This document shows positions 22,581 to 34,593 of a stretch of DNA of 64,000 nucleotides, in pieces. How positions within the stretch are numbered: position 1 is the stretch's first letter; the number at the start of each line of letters is the position of its first letter. The position numbers were made by a program, and so were the translations under genes. The DNA comes from Cepaea nemoralis (taxonomy: Eukaryota > Mollusca > Gastropoda > Stylommatophora > Helicidae). Below the pieces are notes generated by a model that was not told the origin of the DNA, ran no database searches, and saw only the letters and a list, made by a program, of their open reading frames with translations. The stretch is taken from positions 62,001 to 126,000 of the forward strand of contig JACEFZ010006262.1 of NCBI GenBank assembly GCA_014155875.1, in the 5' to 3' direction.

Positions 22581-23165
22581 GGGTGGCTCCAAGGAATATT
22601 CACACCGCGCCGAATATCAAGGTGAATGGTCATAGACTAAGTGGTGTGGACAAATTCACCTATCTTGGCAGCACTGTGTCACAAGCTGCCACAATTGACG
22701 ATGAAGTGAATGCAAGAATCTCCAAGGAGAGCGCGGCCTTTGGGCAGACCGTACAAGAATGTATGGGACAGAAATGGAATAAGCCTGCAAACAAATCTGA
22801 ACGTTTACAAAGCAGTTGAATTATCCACACTGCTATATGCTTGTAAAATCTGGACTGTTCATCAGCGACACGCTAGGAAATTAAACCTTTTAAAGCTTTT
22901 GGAATTCATCATGACACATGGAAGACTGCTGCCAAAGACCGAAATTTGAGGCGTACATCATTACGCAAGGGTGCAGTCATTTGTGAAGCAACCAGGACTG
23001 CAAAGGCTGTTAAAACAAAGCTGGACAGATAAACCATATGCAGGAGATCCTCCTCCTGGAACGTCTAGCATTCTTTGCCCACATTGTCAAAGCCAAAATA
23101 GGCCTTATCAGCCATCTTAGAACTCACGGCTGCGTACTTTCAACCCCAATGGATGTATTGAATGG
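22565..23165 (+). pseudogene. LINE ORF2 C-terminal region (RTE-superfamily-like)
   Basis: Across two frames this encodes NIKVNGHRLSGVDKFTYLGS, then a TIDDEVNARISKES block, a LSTLLYACKIWT segment, and at the end a CPHC zinc-finger motif with IGLISHLRTHG. This is the RT thumb to C-terminus of the LINE family also seen at 16690-16985 and, more distantly, 24079-27605. Small deletions and stops make it nonfunctional. Confidence 0.7.
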
Positions 23166-23189
23166 TCATCATCATTCTTGATGGACAAA

Positions 23190-24060
23190 CAACAGAGTAG
23201 CAGGGTAGGGGTATTCGCCTATCAAAGGAGAGGTAAGGCGCCTCCTTCCCTCCACTAGCCTACGGGACACCCTTGGGCAAGGTGGAGTACTCGTCTAGCC
23301 CACCAGACAGGGTAATGTGAAGCCATGGGAGCAGGTTGTGGATCGGACTTAGGAGCAGCCGACAGATAGTTGTTGGTTATTTTGTCAAGTCAGTGACGGA
23401 GGGCACAGGATCTCTCAATGTAGACAATGACTACGGTCATCTGATCAGTTGTGATCACTGCCAGGAAGGAATAATGGTAGACTTCCCTCCTTATTGATTC
23501 CCGGGTAGTTGAAGCTCGTCAGCCTTGGTTGGTATCTCTTCTAAGAGGGGAAACTCTGTCTTCAAACCTGCGCTGCCTTGCGGGTATAGCCAGATGGGAA
23601 AGGCTTCGGGAGTAAACCAGAGGACATATCCGGAGATGGAGTCCCTAAGGCAGTTCCATGTTGTAAATAACATAGTTTTGGCGACTCCTGCGACGCCACC
23701 GATGCCAAGTTGCATCGACTACTGCCTTTCCTTAGGTCAACATCGGCGACGTGGAAAGGGGGATCTTGCTACTGGGCAACAGCTGGTTCTTCGCATTTCA
23801 TTGCCCAGGCTTGTGGCCTGGAGAGGTCACTTCAGCCACGCGTAACAGCCGTGACGTAACTCAAGAAGCAGCAGTTACAGGTTATAAGTCTTAATGCTCG
23901 ATTGGCGTAGAGCAAGGCGCCAGGGTTTGCTTCCGGCGGTGAGAGAGATCATCGTATCTCACAAGGAAGCTACCGCCCGCGTAAGTTGGGCAACCGCACC
24001 CCCCTCCCAATCAATAAAGTTCTGTCTCGCTACGGTTCATCTGCTCCTGAGGGTGTGTGG
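23190..24060 (+). other. Probable 5' UTR of the following LINE
   Basis: About 870 bp without a convincing frame, of higher GC than the surroundings. It runs directly into the start of the endonuclease frame near 24079. The placement suggests the untranslated leader of the LINE, but I have no second copy in the window to confirm the boundary. Confidence 0.4.
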
Positions 24061-24078
24061 AACATAGGGAGAAAATCC

Positions 24079-27000
24079 TGACACATGGACCGCAATTTAT
24101 ACACCAAGCAACGGAAAAAAAGAATCAACAGGCTGGGAACATGGATTGTAAGAACAATGACCCATGGCATATCAGACGATCTAAACGAGATTGTCGATTC
24201 CAGCAAAACAGCATTGATAACCAACACACTACTCAGACTGGGGATAGACACTATCGCCCTGTAAGAGGTCCGACTCTCAGAATCTGGAAGCATCAAGGAG
24301 AGGGATTTCACTTTCTACTGGCATGTTAAGCCGTGCGGGGAGACAAGGGAGCATGGAGTTGGCTTCGCTGTCAGAAACAAGCTGCTCAAGTCCATCATAC
24401 CATTATGTTATGGCACTGAAAGAATACTGATGCTCCAACTCAAGACAGAGGCAGGCGTAGATAGTATTATAAGCGTCTACGCTCCAACAATAACCGCAGC
24501 ACCAGAATCTAAGGATAAGTTTTATGACGACATTAGCAAAGTGTTCAGTGAAACAATAGAGGAGCAACACCTTTTCATCATGGGAGATTTCAACGCCAGG
24601 GTTGACTCCGACCACAAATCTTGGCCTGTATGTCAAGGACAGTTTGGCGTTAGGAAAACAATGACAATGGACAACGTCTCTTAGAATTGTGCAGCCATCA
24701 TAATCTGTGCGTGACCACCACCTTCTTCAACACAAACCCACAACACAAGGTGTCATGAAGGCACCCCAGATCAAAGAACTGCACCAACTCGACCTGGTAC
24801 TCACTACACGCCACAATCTACGCAATATACGGCTAACTCGCAGCTATCATAGTACCGACTGCGACACCGACCATTCACTCGTCTCCAGCAAGGTGAAGAT
24901 AAAGCTTAAGAGAATCTACAGAAAGAGAACAGAAGGAAGACCACGCATCATCATCAGCGACACCCAAAATCAAGAGAAAATCAATAAATTGAATAAAAAA
25001 GAACTGGCACCAACTCGACCTGGTACTCACTACACGCCACAATCTACGCAATATACGGCTAACTCGCAGCTATCATAGTACCGACTGCGACACCGACCAT
25101 TCACTCGTCTCCAGCAAGGTGAAGATAAAGCTTAAGAGAATCTACAGAAAGAGAACAGAAGGAAGACCACGCATCATCATCAGCGACACCCAAAATCAAG
25201 AGAAAATCAGTAAATTGAATAAAAAAGAACTGGCACCAACTCGACCTGGTACTCACTACACGCCACAATCTACGCAATATACGGCTAACTCGCAGCTATC
25301 ATAGTACCGACTGCGACACCGACCATTCACTCGTCTCCAGCAAGGTGAAGATAAAGCTTAAGAGAATCTACAGAAAGAGAACAGAAGGAAGACCACGCAT
25401 CATCATCAGCGACACCCAAAATCAAGAGAAAATCAATAAATTGAATAAAAAAGAACTGGCACCAACTCGACCTGGTACTCACTACACGCCACAATCTACG
25501 CAATATACGGCTAACTCGCAGCTATCATAGTACCGACTGCGACACCGACCATTCACTCGTCTCCAGCAAGGTGAAGATAAAGCTTAAGAGAATCTACAGA
25601 AAGAGAACAGAAGGAAGACCACGCATCATCATCAGTGACACCCAAAATCAATAGAAAATCAATAAATTCACCCAGGCTATGGCGGAGGCTCTGCCTGGCC
25701 CCACAAATGGAACTGCCATCGAGAGATGGAGTCATTTGCGCGACACCATCTATAACACATCTCTATAAACATTTGGCAAGAAGCAAACAAAGTCAGGCGA
25801 CTGGTTTGAAGCACACTCTGAATAGATGCTCCCAGTTGTGGAGATAAAGAGACATGCATGTTCAGTGTGCATTAAACATCCCCATCAGAGAAAACATTGC
25901 AGGCACTGCGAACGGCCAGAAATAGAGTACAATAGACCGCTAGATATTGTGCGAACAGGTACTGGCTACAGCTCTCTGCTCAATTTCAAACTTGTGCAGA
26001 CACTGGAGATATAAGAAGAATATACGAGGGCATTAAGCAAGCTGTCGGCTCATCAAGAAATAAGATGGTCTGCTTAGATCAACAGAGGGGGTAATTATAA
26101 AAGATCGTGCGAAACAAATGGATCGCTGGGTAGAACACTTCTCAGAGATATATTCAGTGGAGAACACTGTCGGGGAAGAAGCTCTAGAAGCCCTTGAACA
26201 ACAGCTTACCATGCATGCCCTAGATAACGAACTGTGCCTCACAGAAATCAGTGAAGCACTAGACACTCTCAAACCCGGCAAGGTCCCAGGTAAAGATTGT
26301 ATTCTACCTGAAATTTTAAAATGTAGCAAAGAAACAATAATCCCAGAACTGTAGGCAATACTACAGCTCTGCTGGAGAAAAAAAAAATCAATATCCCAAA
26401 ATATGAGGGACGCAAACATTGTTACTATTTATAAAAACAAAGGTGACAGAAGCGACTGCAACATCTATCGTGCCATTGCCATCCTCAGCATTACAGGCAA
26501 GATTTTCGCTCGAGTCATCCTAAAATGATTACACATTCTTGCTGAAAGATTCTACCCCGAATCACAGTGCGGATTTATACCCAACAGGTCCACCATAGAC
26601 ATGATTTTCTCACTCAGGCAACTCCAAGCGAAATGCAGAGAACAGAGGAAGCCATTACATAATGCCTTCATCGACCTCACAAGGGCATTTGACCTCGTTA
26701 GCAGAGACGGCCTTTTTAAGATCGTTGAGAATATAGGATGTCCACCCATCATGCTAAGTCTCGTGAAATCATTTCACGAACACATGCAGTGGACCCTTTA
26801 TTTCGATGGTTCAACATCCCAGTCATTCAGCATCAGCAGTGGAGTAAAGCAGGGCTGCGTGTTTACTCCTACACTTTTTGGTATCTTCTTGGCCCTTCTC
26901 TTAAGACAGGCATTGGGGACTGCCACTGAAGGCATACACCTCCATACAAGATCAGATGGCAAACATTTTAACCCATCAAGACTCAAGGCAAAGACCAAAA

Positions 27001-27605
27001 TAAAATCAAGATGTATAAGAGAACTACTTTTTGCAGACGATGCAGCACTGACTACTCATGCAGCAGAAGATCTGCAACGCCACATAGATCGTTTTGCAGC
27101 CGCCTGCAGAAACTTAGGGCTCACCATCAGCCTAAATAAAACACAGATGATGGAACAAGATGCTGTTGCACCTTCATCAATTACAATTTCTGATTACGAA
27201 CTGAAGGCTGTCCATGAGTTTGCGTATTTGGAGTCGATAATATCAGATAATCTTTCCTTAGAGACAGAAATGGACAGATGAATTGAAAAGGCAGCTACAA
27301 CACTTTCCAGGCTAATTAAGAGAGTTTGGGAGAACAATAGACTAACAAAGCGTACAAAAGGTCAAGTATATAAAGCATGTGTTGTTAGCACTCTATTTTA
27401 TGGGTCTGAATGCTGGACCTTGTACTCACGACAGGAAAGAATGTTGAATTCCTTCCACATGAGATGTTTGAGACGTATCCTGGGCATATCGTGGAAGGAT
27501 CATATAACAAACAATCATGCGCTTGAAAGAGCGGATATTACCTCAGTGCACTCTCTCCTCAAATAGAGACGCCTCCGATGGCTGGGCCACGTGTCTAGAA
27601 TCAAG
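24079..27605 (+). pseudogene. RTE-superfamily-like LINE (EN and RT), broken
   Basis: The endonuclease half starts with a RINRLGTWIVRTM-like N-terminus and has a GVGFAVRNKL block and the GDFNARV box near 24589. The RT half (from 26118) has KVPGKD, FIPNRSTIDMIF, a HNAFIDLTRAFD box, SSGVKQGCVF and a LFADDAAL box near 27025, followed by the FYGSECWT and RCLRRILGISW segments. The start of the listed span is where the frame begins, and the real ATG is uncertain. Stops lie near 26352, 26525, 27280 and 27563. A four-fold 226-bp repeat destroys the region between EN and RT. Proteins of this type are often labelled craniofacial development protein 2-like in databases. Confidence 0.8.
24776..25674 (+). 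repeat. 226-bp tandem repeat, about four copies
   Basis: The unit recurs with exact 226-bp spacing (landmark gtgaagataaagcttaagag at 24893, 25119, 25345 and 25571). Copies differ by only one or two bases, so the amplification is recent compared with the decay of the LINE around it. The unit length is not a multiple of three. It comprises the end of the endonuclease and the start of the linker. Confidence 0.9.
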
Positions 27606-28055
27606 GATGAATTTATATACAATTCTGTTCAAACAACTTCTGGAGAAAGCATGTAAACAAAAGAAATAAACAAAATTCACTTAAGGCATGGGACATAACG
27701 ACTTAACATATTAAGGGACATAACTAATCTAACAATATTTCAAGTATTTACAGTTCTGGAAATCACTTTGTTAAGTTTTCGTTTATTTCATTTATATATC
27801 AGTCTTTACTGCCATTATTAATATTTCTAGTTATATGCTACAGAAAAATGAATAGCGTAATAACACAAGTAATTGTATTATTTTGTCACCATTTATTTTT
27901 TGCACAATACATTTTTATAATCTGCTTTCCTGTCTTTTCTGGAATTATATTTATCACTTTAGTACCTAATTCTGAAATGATAGAAGTCTTCGTCCTATTA
28001 TTATATTTTTGGCAGGCCCTTGAAAGGCCAAATAATCTTCAACTATATTCTGTCT
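27606..28055. repeat. Dispersed noncoding module, copy 5
   Basis: Contains the aacttctggagaaagcatgtaaac, cataacgacttaacatattaaggg, gcacaatacatttttataatctgc and ggcaggcccttgaaaggcc landmarks in the same order as the other copies. No coding content. Confidence 0.7.
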
Positions 28056-28058
28056 CAA

Positions 28059-28205
28059 CCTATTGGTTAATATCAAGGTGTAATATTTGCACTTCATCTG
28101 ATCAGGGCCACATATAGAGGTGGTCATCCGAATGGCACGCAGGGACGTGAGGACCTGATGGGACGCCTCTAAACCACCGAGCCCTTATTCCACATTTAAA
28201 AACAA
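28059..28205 (+). repeat. U2-like-headed short repeat
   Basis: A diverged U2-like head (to about 28105) followed by the shared agaggtggtcatc and gaatggcacgcagggacgtg body and an A-rich end near 28195-28210. The whole unit is about 145 bp, suggesting the full length of a short SINE-like element. Confidence 0.5.
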
Positions 28206-28227
28206 AAACAGTGCTTTCCTTCAAATG

Positions 28228-28800
28228 ATCGACATTTGGGCTAAGAATAAAGTTGAGTTATCTGCACTTGATTTGGCCAGGGTCAGCAGCGGAGGTGGTC
28301 ATTTGAATGACACACGGGGATGTGGAAGTTTTTATACACCGACATACGTCATCCATGCTCACTGCTACAAAACCCACCTCACAGCAGGTTTGCAGTGGTG
28401 AGAAGCAGCCACATTTATCTCACCCCCACCCCCATCCCGTCCCTCTCTAAGAGTACCTCGCGTCCATTACGTACCTCACACTTCCAGGAGTAGGGTATTC
28501 CCGTGTGTCCTTCTCCTGTCGTGCGCTCACATCCTGATTTGTAGTTTAAAGACACTTTAATCGCTGTTGTCCGTTACCCAACGCGTGTGGACGTGTCATG
28601 AGAAAGGGAGCGCTGCAGTATGTCGTCACAACGGAAACGTTGGAGCAGAGGAGAGGCAGAGGGAAATGAACGAACGAACGAACAAACTTTATTTTTAAAG
28701 GGTTAAGAATTGGTTACCCAGGCCCGTCTAAAGTATGACGATACTGGGCGGTATGGCATCATGGCATGGAGAAATATCAACATCAGAAAGGAGCGGCAGC
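28228..28800 (+). repeat. U2-like-headed repeat, long form
   Basis: The head (28228-28275) resembles the 5' end of U2 snRNA and is followed by the body shared with 34594-35165 and 1471-1740. A 66-bp scrap of CR1/Jockey-like LINE 3' end, in inverted orientation with a (GAAC)n edge, is inserted at 28672-28737. The body resumes after it (acatggagaaa-like motif near 28765). Confidence 0.55.
28672..28737 (-). mobile_element. Very short CR1/Jockey-like LINE 3' end
   Basis: On the minus strand it reads as the last 50 bp of the family (acgggcctgggtaacc, cttaacccttt, aataaag) followed by a (GTTC)n tail. It is an extreme 5' truncation. Confidence 0.7.
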
Positions 28801-28976
28801 ACACGAGACACACGGCTGTGCACAGTCATTATCATCTTCGCCAGATTTTGGGATATTGAAACCGAAGTTCGAATCATAAAATATAGTAAACATAACAATT
28901 GATCGCTATTAATTTTAATTGGTTATTTAAATGTATTTGATATAAGAATCTGGTTCATATTGTTGCAGGTTTGACG

Positions 28977-30148
28977 TTGTGTATATACAAACGCTATTGA
29001 TCGTAATGTGCTAGAATTATCCTTGCAACAGGAAATAAATAGTGTAGTTAACTGGAGTCATGCAGACCGCATGCAAATTAACATTTCTAAAACAAAATCT
29101 ATGTTAATAGGAACCAGGCAAAGACGTCACACTCTAAACTCTCAGAGAACTCTTCAGCTGCACATTGGTAGCACGCCTATAGAAAGTGTAACCGAGCACA
29201 AGGAACTGAGTCTTATCATAGATCAAAATGTATCCTTTAATTCCCATGAACATGCTCTAGTTAAACAAATAGCCAAAAATGTATACCAACTTTCCAAAAT
29301 TAAAAACTTCCTCAACGAAAACACAAGAAAGATATTCTATACCTTCCACATGCAAACACATATTGATTATTGCTCCACAATCTGGGATGGATGCTCCAAA
29401 TCAATAACAAAACGCATTTACTCACTTCAGAAAAGGGCAGTGCGTCTAATCAATGGTGATAAGTGTACAGACAATTCTAACTTACATGAACGTCTTCAGT
29501 TACTACCACTCCACAAACGCCTACTTTTTAATAAGGCTAAACTAACTCACAAAATCCTATTTCAAAATGCCCCAAGCTACATTTGGCCATTGTTTAAATA
29601 TAACGAAAGACATAGCGAACGACTAAATATACTTCATGTCCCTAAACCTAGGATAGACTTATATAAAACAAGCTTAGCATACTCTGCCACTCAGTTGTGG
29701 AATAATCTTCAACGGGAAATCAAAGACACCACCAATCATTATACATACAGTCGCAACCTGTTTGAACACTACCTCAGGACAGACTACATGCCCCCTTAAA
29801 AAAAAAAACAGCAACAAAAATAATAATAATGGTAAATTATCTCGAAAGACAACTAGCCAGAAAAAAAACAAAAACATTTCTATATGTGTGGCACGTTACA
29901 CCCACCTTGGGTATTTATTATGCCCATGTTAAACGTTGCCTCAGTGAGTCATGTATTATTGATTATTTTTCATGCGTTTTAATGCTTATTGTTCTTTTGT
30001 TGGCAAAGAATTGCTTCATAAGAGATGTTGAATGAAAGAATGTATGAGAGGAAATAGAGAAGAAGGGCAGAATGTCAGACGGGCCTGCGTGCCCAATTCG
30101 TAACCCTTGGAAAATAAAGATTTTCGTTCGTTCGTTCGTTCGTTCATT
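28977..30148 (+). mobile_element. 5'-truncated CR1/Jockey-like LINE
   Basis: Second copy of the family at 2216-5093, beginning just after the RT catalytic box and ending with a gggcctgcgtgcccaa motif, aataaag and a (TTCG)n tail near 30121-30146. The tail unit differs from the (TTA)n tail of the other copy. Confidence 0.85.
28981..29799 (+). pseudogene. CR1/Jockey-like ORF2 C-terminal part
   Basis: An uninterrupted frame covering the RT thumb and C-terminus (VYTNAIDRNVLELSLQQ to the DYMPP end). It is very similar to the C-terminal 270 residues of the frame at 4727-2535. It lacks endonuclease and the RT catalytic core, so it is a dead-on-arrival insertion despite the open frame. Confidence 0.85.
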
Positions 30149-30351
30149 GCGCTCGCTAGCTTTGAACTCAAACGCAGTACATAAACTCTACTTTTACTAA
30201 TACTGGGCTGAATTTTGCATGTGGTTAGCTTTATCTTTTTACCAGTGCCCCTCTCCATCAAGTGAACGCACTCCGACATCAGAAGTACTTGTAATTTAAG
30301 TCCCAAAGTCAAGGACGAGATGTCAACATTTTAGTCCAACAGTCCTGTGTA

Positions 30352-30424
30352 GGGGTCGAACCTCAGCAACAGCACACCAGATGCTTTAGACCGAGCGCTC
30401 TTATCCATTCGCCCATGCTGACCT
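30352..30424 (-). mobile_element. tRNA-headed SINE (head)
   Basis: On the minus strand this has a GGTCAGCATGGGCGAATGGA start with a box-A-like stretch and a GGTTCGACCCC box B. The gaatggataagagcg block resembles arginine tRNAs. It is imperfect as a cloverleaf and is followed by non-tRNA sequence, so I call it a SINE head. Confidence 0.5.
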
Positions 30425-30499
30425 AAACAATATATTTATATTTCGTATTATGTTACTTTGTCTACATTCTCTTGTTTATTTCTAACTCTCACCTGTCAT

Positions 30500-30665
30500 C
30501 GTCTGCTGTTTATTGATATAAGGAAGAACACCTGTTGACTTTACAAGTGGCTTTCCATTCACATTTATGTTCAAAAGTGGCTTGATGCTCTCTGTGTTAA
30601 AACCATTGCTTTTATTTACTTTAATTTTATATCCAGCCAATTTGATCACCTAATGTTCACAATAA
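30500..30665 (-). pseudogene. LINE RT thumb fragment
   Basis: The minus strand reads as a short RT-like segment (GYKIKVNKSNG, then ININVNGKPLVKSTGV). Such a block usually precedes the YLG motif of RTE-superfamily RTs. It lies head to head with the C-terminal fragment at 30690. Confidence 0.45.
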
Positions 30666-30689
30666 CGTACCAAATCTATGCTACCAATG

Positions 30690-31092
30690 CCAAACCTGGA
30701 TAATGACAGAAAAAGAGAAAAGACAATCACAACAACAGAAATGAGATTCCTGAGAAGAATACTCAACGTATCAAGAAGAGATACGATCAGAAATGAAGAA
30801 ATCAGGACTAAAGTGGGGATTAAAGTAGCACTAGATCTTATTAGAAAGCAGCAAGTCACATGGTTTAGCCATGCAAGTAGGTTACCAGTCAACAGCATAC
30901 CACAACAAGCAATGGTGTACAGACCAGATGGATACAGAGGAAGAGGCCGACCACGTAAACGTTGGACGGAGTGAATAGCAGAGTCCATGGAAATATCGAT
31001 ATATGAAGCCCATAATTGGGCACTTGCATGATGTTTATACTTCACCTCGACACCGCAAGGTACAAGAGGAACATGATGAGATGAGATGAGAA
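30690..31092 (+). pseudogene. LINE C-terminal fragment with ATGAG tail
   Basis: A paralogue of 17044-17400 with fewer defects: RFLRRILNVSRRD, WFSHASRLP, GRGRPRKRWTE, one stop, then SMEISIYEAHN and a gatgagatgagatgag tail. It is 5'-truncated at about 30690. Confidence 0.7.
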
Positions 31093-31186
31093 TGTCTACA
31101 ATTAACTCCGCTATGGTTCTGTTAATAAAACAATCGTCAGTGTTCAATTTTCACTGTTTATTGCTACTCCTCCAATATGGAGTTAA

Positions 31187-31318
31187 GAGGTCTTCTTGGC
31201 GGCTGGGTTAATGCGCATAGGTTTAAATTTCTGGTGACTGACGGCGGTTCAATCCATACACCGATCAACTGGACTTGGAGATTGACTTCTCGTTCAGACA
31301 GCAATGGCAAACTTTAAT
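31187..31318 (+). mobile_element. tRNA-headed SINE
   Basis: The head (31187-31260) has a tggcggctgggttaatgcg box A and a ggttcaatcc box B. Downstream, cgttcagacagcaatggcaa matches the 57.7-kb SINE except for one base, although the two tRNA heads differ. No clear target duplication was found. Confidence 0.6.
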
Positions 31319-31338
31319 TAAAAGACAGCAGGTGGAAG

Positions 31339-31572
31339 GTTAGTATATTTGTACCAGAAAAGTCTCCAAGACACCCGGTGGGCAGTTGGTATATTTGTAC
31401 CACAAAAACCCCCAAGACACCCGGTGGATAGTTGGTATATGTGTACAACAAAAGTCTCCAGGACACCCAGTGGATAGTTGTTGTATTAGTACCAGAAAAG
31501 TCTCCAAGACACCAGGTGGAAAGTTGGTATATATGTACCACAAAAGTCTTCAAGACACCCGGTGGACAGTGT
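31339..31572. repeat. 46-bp minisatellite, about five copies
   Basis: Tandem units spaced by 46 bp (gttggtatat landmark at 31385 and 31431), each with a gtaccacaaaagtct-like block and an aagacacccggtgg-like block. Diverged units of the same family recur at 33545-33672. Confidence 0.85.
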
Positions 31573-31703
31573 CGTGTCTTACTTTAAAGTGTCGTCCCTG
31601 GAGTGAGGGGAGTCAACACCCACATTATAATTTTTTTCCCCTATCAATATCCTGGAGAATCCACCAGCTTCCGTCCAACACACTCCTTCGGTTCATGGAC
31701 ACC

Positions 31704-31812
<109 letters not shown>

Positions 31813-33540
31813 TACTATGCCCCCTCTCATACTTCCCCAACGCAACATATTCAACAACTCTTGCTTCTAAAAATTAATAAAGATTAATTTATTAAAAGAA
31901 AAGTGTAACGTATATGAGACGTGTATGCGAAGAAAATGTGTGTCGTGTGTTCTAATGTAAATGTATAGGTCAGACCACAGAGTTCATGATCAGAGTCCAC
32001 TCATCATGGCAAGGACTACACGACATCACAAGAATCAGCACAATGGACCTCACCAAATGCCGTGTCCTTCCCTCTAGACATGTCCTCCTCCAGGAGCTCT
32101 GATAACCATGAGATCTGATTCCCATTCAAATCTACAGTCCGGGAACGATACTATTTGTTCCTTTAAAAAAAACTGTTCCTAATAGTTTGTAGAAACTGAG
32201 TCCACACAATTCCTGATTTTTCCTTCTTGCGAAATGTTCTGCAGTTCTCACTCTAAAACAGTCATTGTATCTAGACTAAAATAGATTTCTTTATTTTCTA
32301 GATATTGTCTGAAAGTTATGATTTCCTTGATACGTGGAACAACCACTCTCTAATGTTTTGGTTTCATATAATGTGAACATCAGTCCCTACTGATCTAGTA
32401 ATAAGTGGACTGAACATCCATCACCACTGGTGTGTTCACGAATGGTATGACTCAAAACTCATTACTATGTTGCTATCCATAGTGTGAAATCTTCTTAGTA
32501 ATGTTATCAGTATTTATCATGTGGGATACTTATACCATTCAGCTCCACCGAGCAATGTTTATCAACTTCTTCTAGCATAGGCTCATTGAGAAAGTTGCTG
32601 GCCAATCCTCCTGCACCAAAAATTATCCGGTATCTGATTTTTCAATGGTTCTGTGTTCTTCATCCCAACCAGAGGGAACCTGTAAAATATATAATACAAC
32701 TGGTGATAGCCTCCCCGTCACTGATCTTTATTAGATGATCGTGGGCAATCGGCCTCGCTCAGAAAAATACAGTGAACCTAACTCTGTCAGGGACAGATGA
32801 ACTTAACACATAGGTTTTCATCAGGCCAAAACAAGACACACACAAAAAAAACAGCGTGCGGAAACCCCCCCCCCCCCCCAACCAGGGAGCACCCACTGGA
32901 AGATCCCAATTATCCCCCATTACTCAATTCTCAACAAGTAGAGCTTATCAACACTTCACTACTCTATTGTCAACTAACACAGCTAATTATCACTTCACTA
33001 CTCTAGCTAGTTTCAACCATGCTACTGCCTAAATTAAGTAGGACTAATTATACAATATGAACTACCTTAGGCAACACCGCAGTTCTATCAAATCACATCT
33101 ACATTTGCCATGACAGGCACGTGTAAAATTAAATTCACTTAATTCGCACACGGTAGACATTATTTCAATCCATAACTGCAGTGCCAAAGCACGTCCGCCT
33201 AAAATCAACTGTTTGAGTTACACTGTCTCCCCCAATCATGGTTTTTTGCAAACAGCCTTGAATTGTTCACGTGACGTTGTTGATGTCCTGCAGGTGTCCC
33301 AATGTTCCCAATAACAAGCCGACACTTTCTGTCATGTGGTGACAAGCAAAGCCGCCATTTCGTTTGATGTCGGGAAATTCTAAATGACAGACGGGACTGT
33401 TTTATCTCCCGAGCCGGGCACTTCTGCTTGGATCCGAACTGTTTTTACTGTATTGTTAAAAAAATTAAAATTGGGGCCCTGCAAACATGCCGTTAATAAG
33501 ATTGCCTGTATTATCCTCAACTGGTTAATCCACGGTGATT
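31813..33540. other. Spacer with no recognised gene
   Basis: 1.7 kb without a convincing frame. Notable points are a poly-C run near 32866-32879 and a two-fold repeat of a cacttcactactct motif near 32955 and 32991. The sequence has no obvious relative elsewhere in the window, so it may be the closest thing to unique host DNA here. Confidence 0.45.
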
Positions 33541-33544
33541 TTCA

Positions 33545-33672
33545 TGACAGACAGTTGGCATATTTGTTCCAGAAAGGTCTCGAAGACACCCAGTGGACAG
33601 TTGGCATATTTGTGCAGAAAGATCGTGCAATGACACCCAGTAAACAGTTGGTATATTTGTGCAGAAACATCT
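33545..33672. repeat. 46-bp-family minisatellite, about three diverged copies
   Basis: Shares the acagttggcatatttgt and gaagacacccagtgg blocks with the array at 31339-31572, 2 kb away. It abuts the eL34 relic. Confidence 0.75.
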
Positions 33673-33698
33673 TGCAAAGACAGCAATATGTTATGACT

Positions 33699-33960
33699 AT
33701 AAGACCATGCCCAGATCTGTGCGTCCCCACAAGCTCAGTGCCTTGAGCAAGCGACAGAGGACAGTTACTCGTGCTTATAGAGGACCTCTATGCCACAAGG
33801 CTGTCAGAGAACGAATCGTTGATGCTTTACACATTGAGGAGCAGAAGATAGTAGTAAGAATACATTCTCAAGGCACGCGAGGCTAGCTAGAAATACTAAG
33901 ACTTCTGTTGATTCAAATTAAAAGTAAAAATTGTATTGTAAACAAAGAAATAAAACAATA
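33699..33960 (+). pseudogene. RPL34: Ribosomal protein eL34 relic (C-terminal part)
   Basis: Bases 33702-33886 translate to a segment that follows eL34 closely: RSVRPHKLSALSKRQ, then TVTRAY, a VRERIVDA block and IEEQKIVVR, ending in a short divergent tail and a stop. eL34 is a large-subunit ribosomal protein with a zinc-binding CxxC pair in this region. Here the second Cys of the pair is replaced (CHKA). The N-terminal half is absent and minisatellite sequence abuts directly, so this is most simply a 5'-truncated retrocopy. AT-rich sequence with aataaa near 33948 follows. A terminal exon of a real gene is possible but less likely given the lost Cys. Confidence 0.75.
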
Positions 33961-34034
33961 ACGTTGAAACTTCTTATCGTAGCACAGCGGTATGTGCAAT
34001 CTCATATAAAAACTTAAGGAAGATAGATTTTGGG

Positions 34035-34440
34035 CTTCCTTTTGATGAGCATATCAACTACATTAACAATATTGCCTACACCACATGGATGGCTGGGCGT
34101 AATTATGACCCAGAAGACCACGTGCATGTGAAAAGAATTCTGGGTTTTCCAAACGTGGAAAAATCTGAACTTTTGGCTCGTCAGTTGCCCAGACAAACGT
34201 TTAAAGAAAACTGACAGCCAGCTAGCTATCAGAGAACTCTGTCCCTAGAGTACAGCATCCAAACTGTCCAACACTGAAGGAGGTCCATGGTCAAGGAGAG
34301 TGGCTCCTGCTTGACCTTTGGTGCTTCTGAAGCTATGACTGATGGCATCTGCATCCAGTCTCAAGGAAAGTTCCAGTTTCATGTTGAATATGAGAATGTA
34401 TTACCTGTCACAGTAACTAAGATTGAATCATTTTATTCAC
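34035..34440 (+). pseudogene. Cathepsin B-like relic (propeptide and start of mature enzyme)
   Basis: The first block (34035-34212) reads LPFDEHINYINN, TTWMAGRNY, VKRILGFPN. This is the layout of the cathepsin B propeptide (NYVN...TTWQAGHNF...LKRLCG in the family). After a stop and a frameshift, a second block (about 34287-34415) reads SGSCLTFGASEAMTDGICIQ, matching the region of the catalytic Cys and following helix of papain-family C1A peptidases. The usual GSCGSCWAFG signature is damaged. The rest of the enzyme, including the catalytic His and Asn, is missing. There are no introns between the two blocks, which favours a retrocopy. An A-rich stretch lies at 34528-34558. Confidence 0.7.
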
Positions 34441-34593
34441 ATTGTTTGTTACTGGCACTTACAGTGACTTTATGACAAATTACTTTGTATTGTGAACTGA
34501 CTGTTGCGCTGTTCTTTTGAGAAATAACACAAAAACAAAAAACAAAACAAAAAAAACTAAAACATATCCCAACAATAAAATCACCTTCAGATT

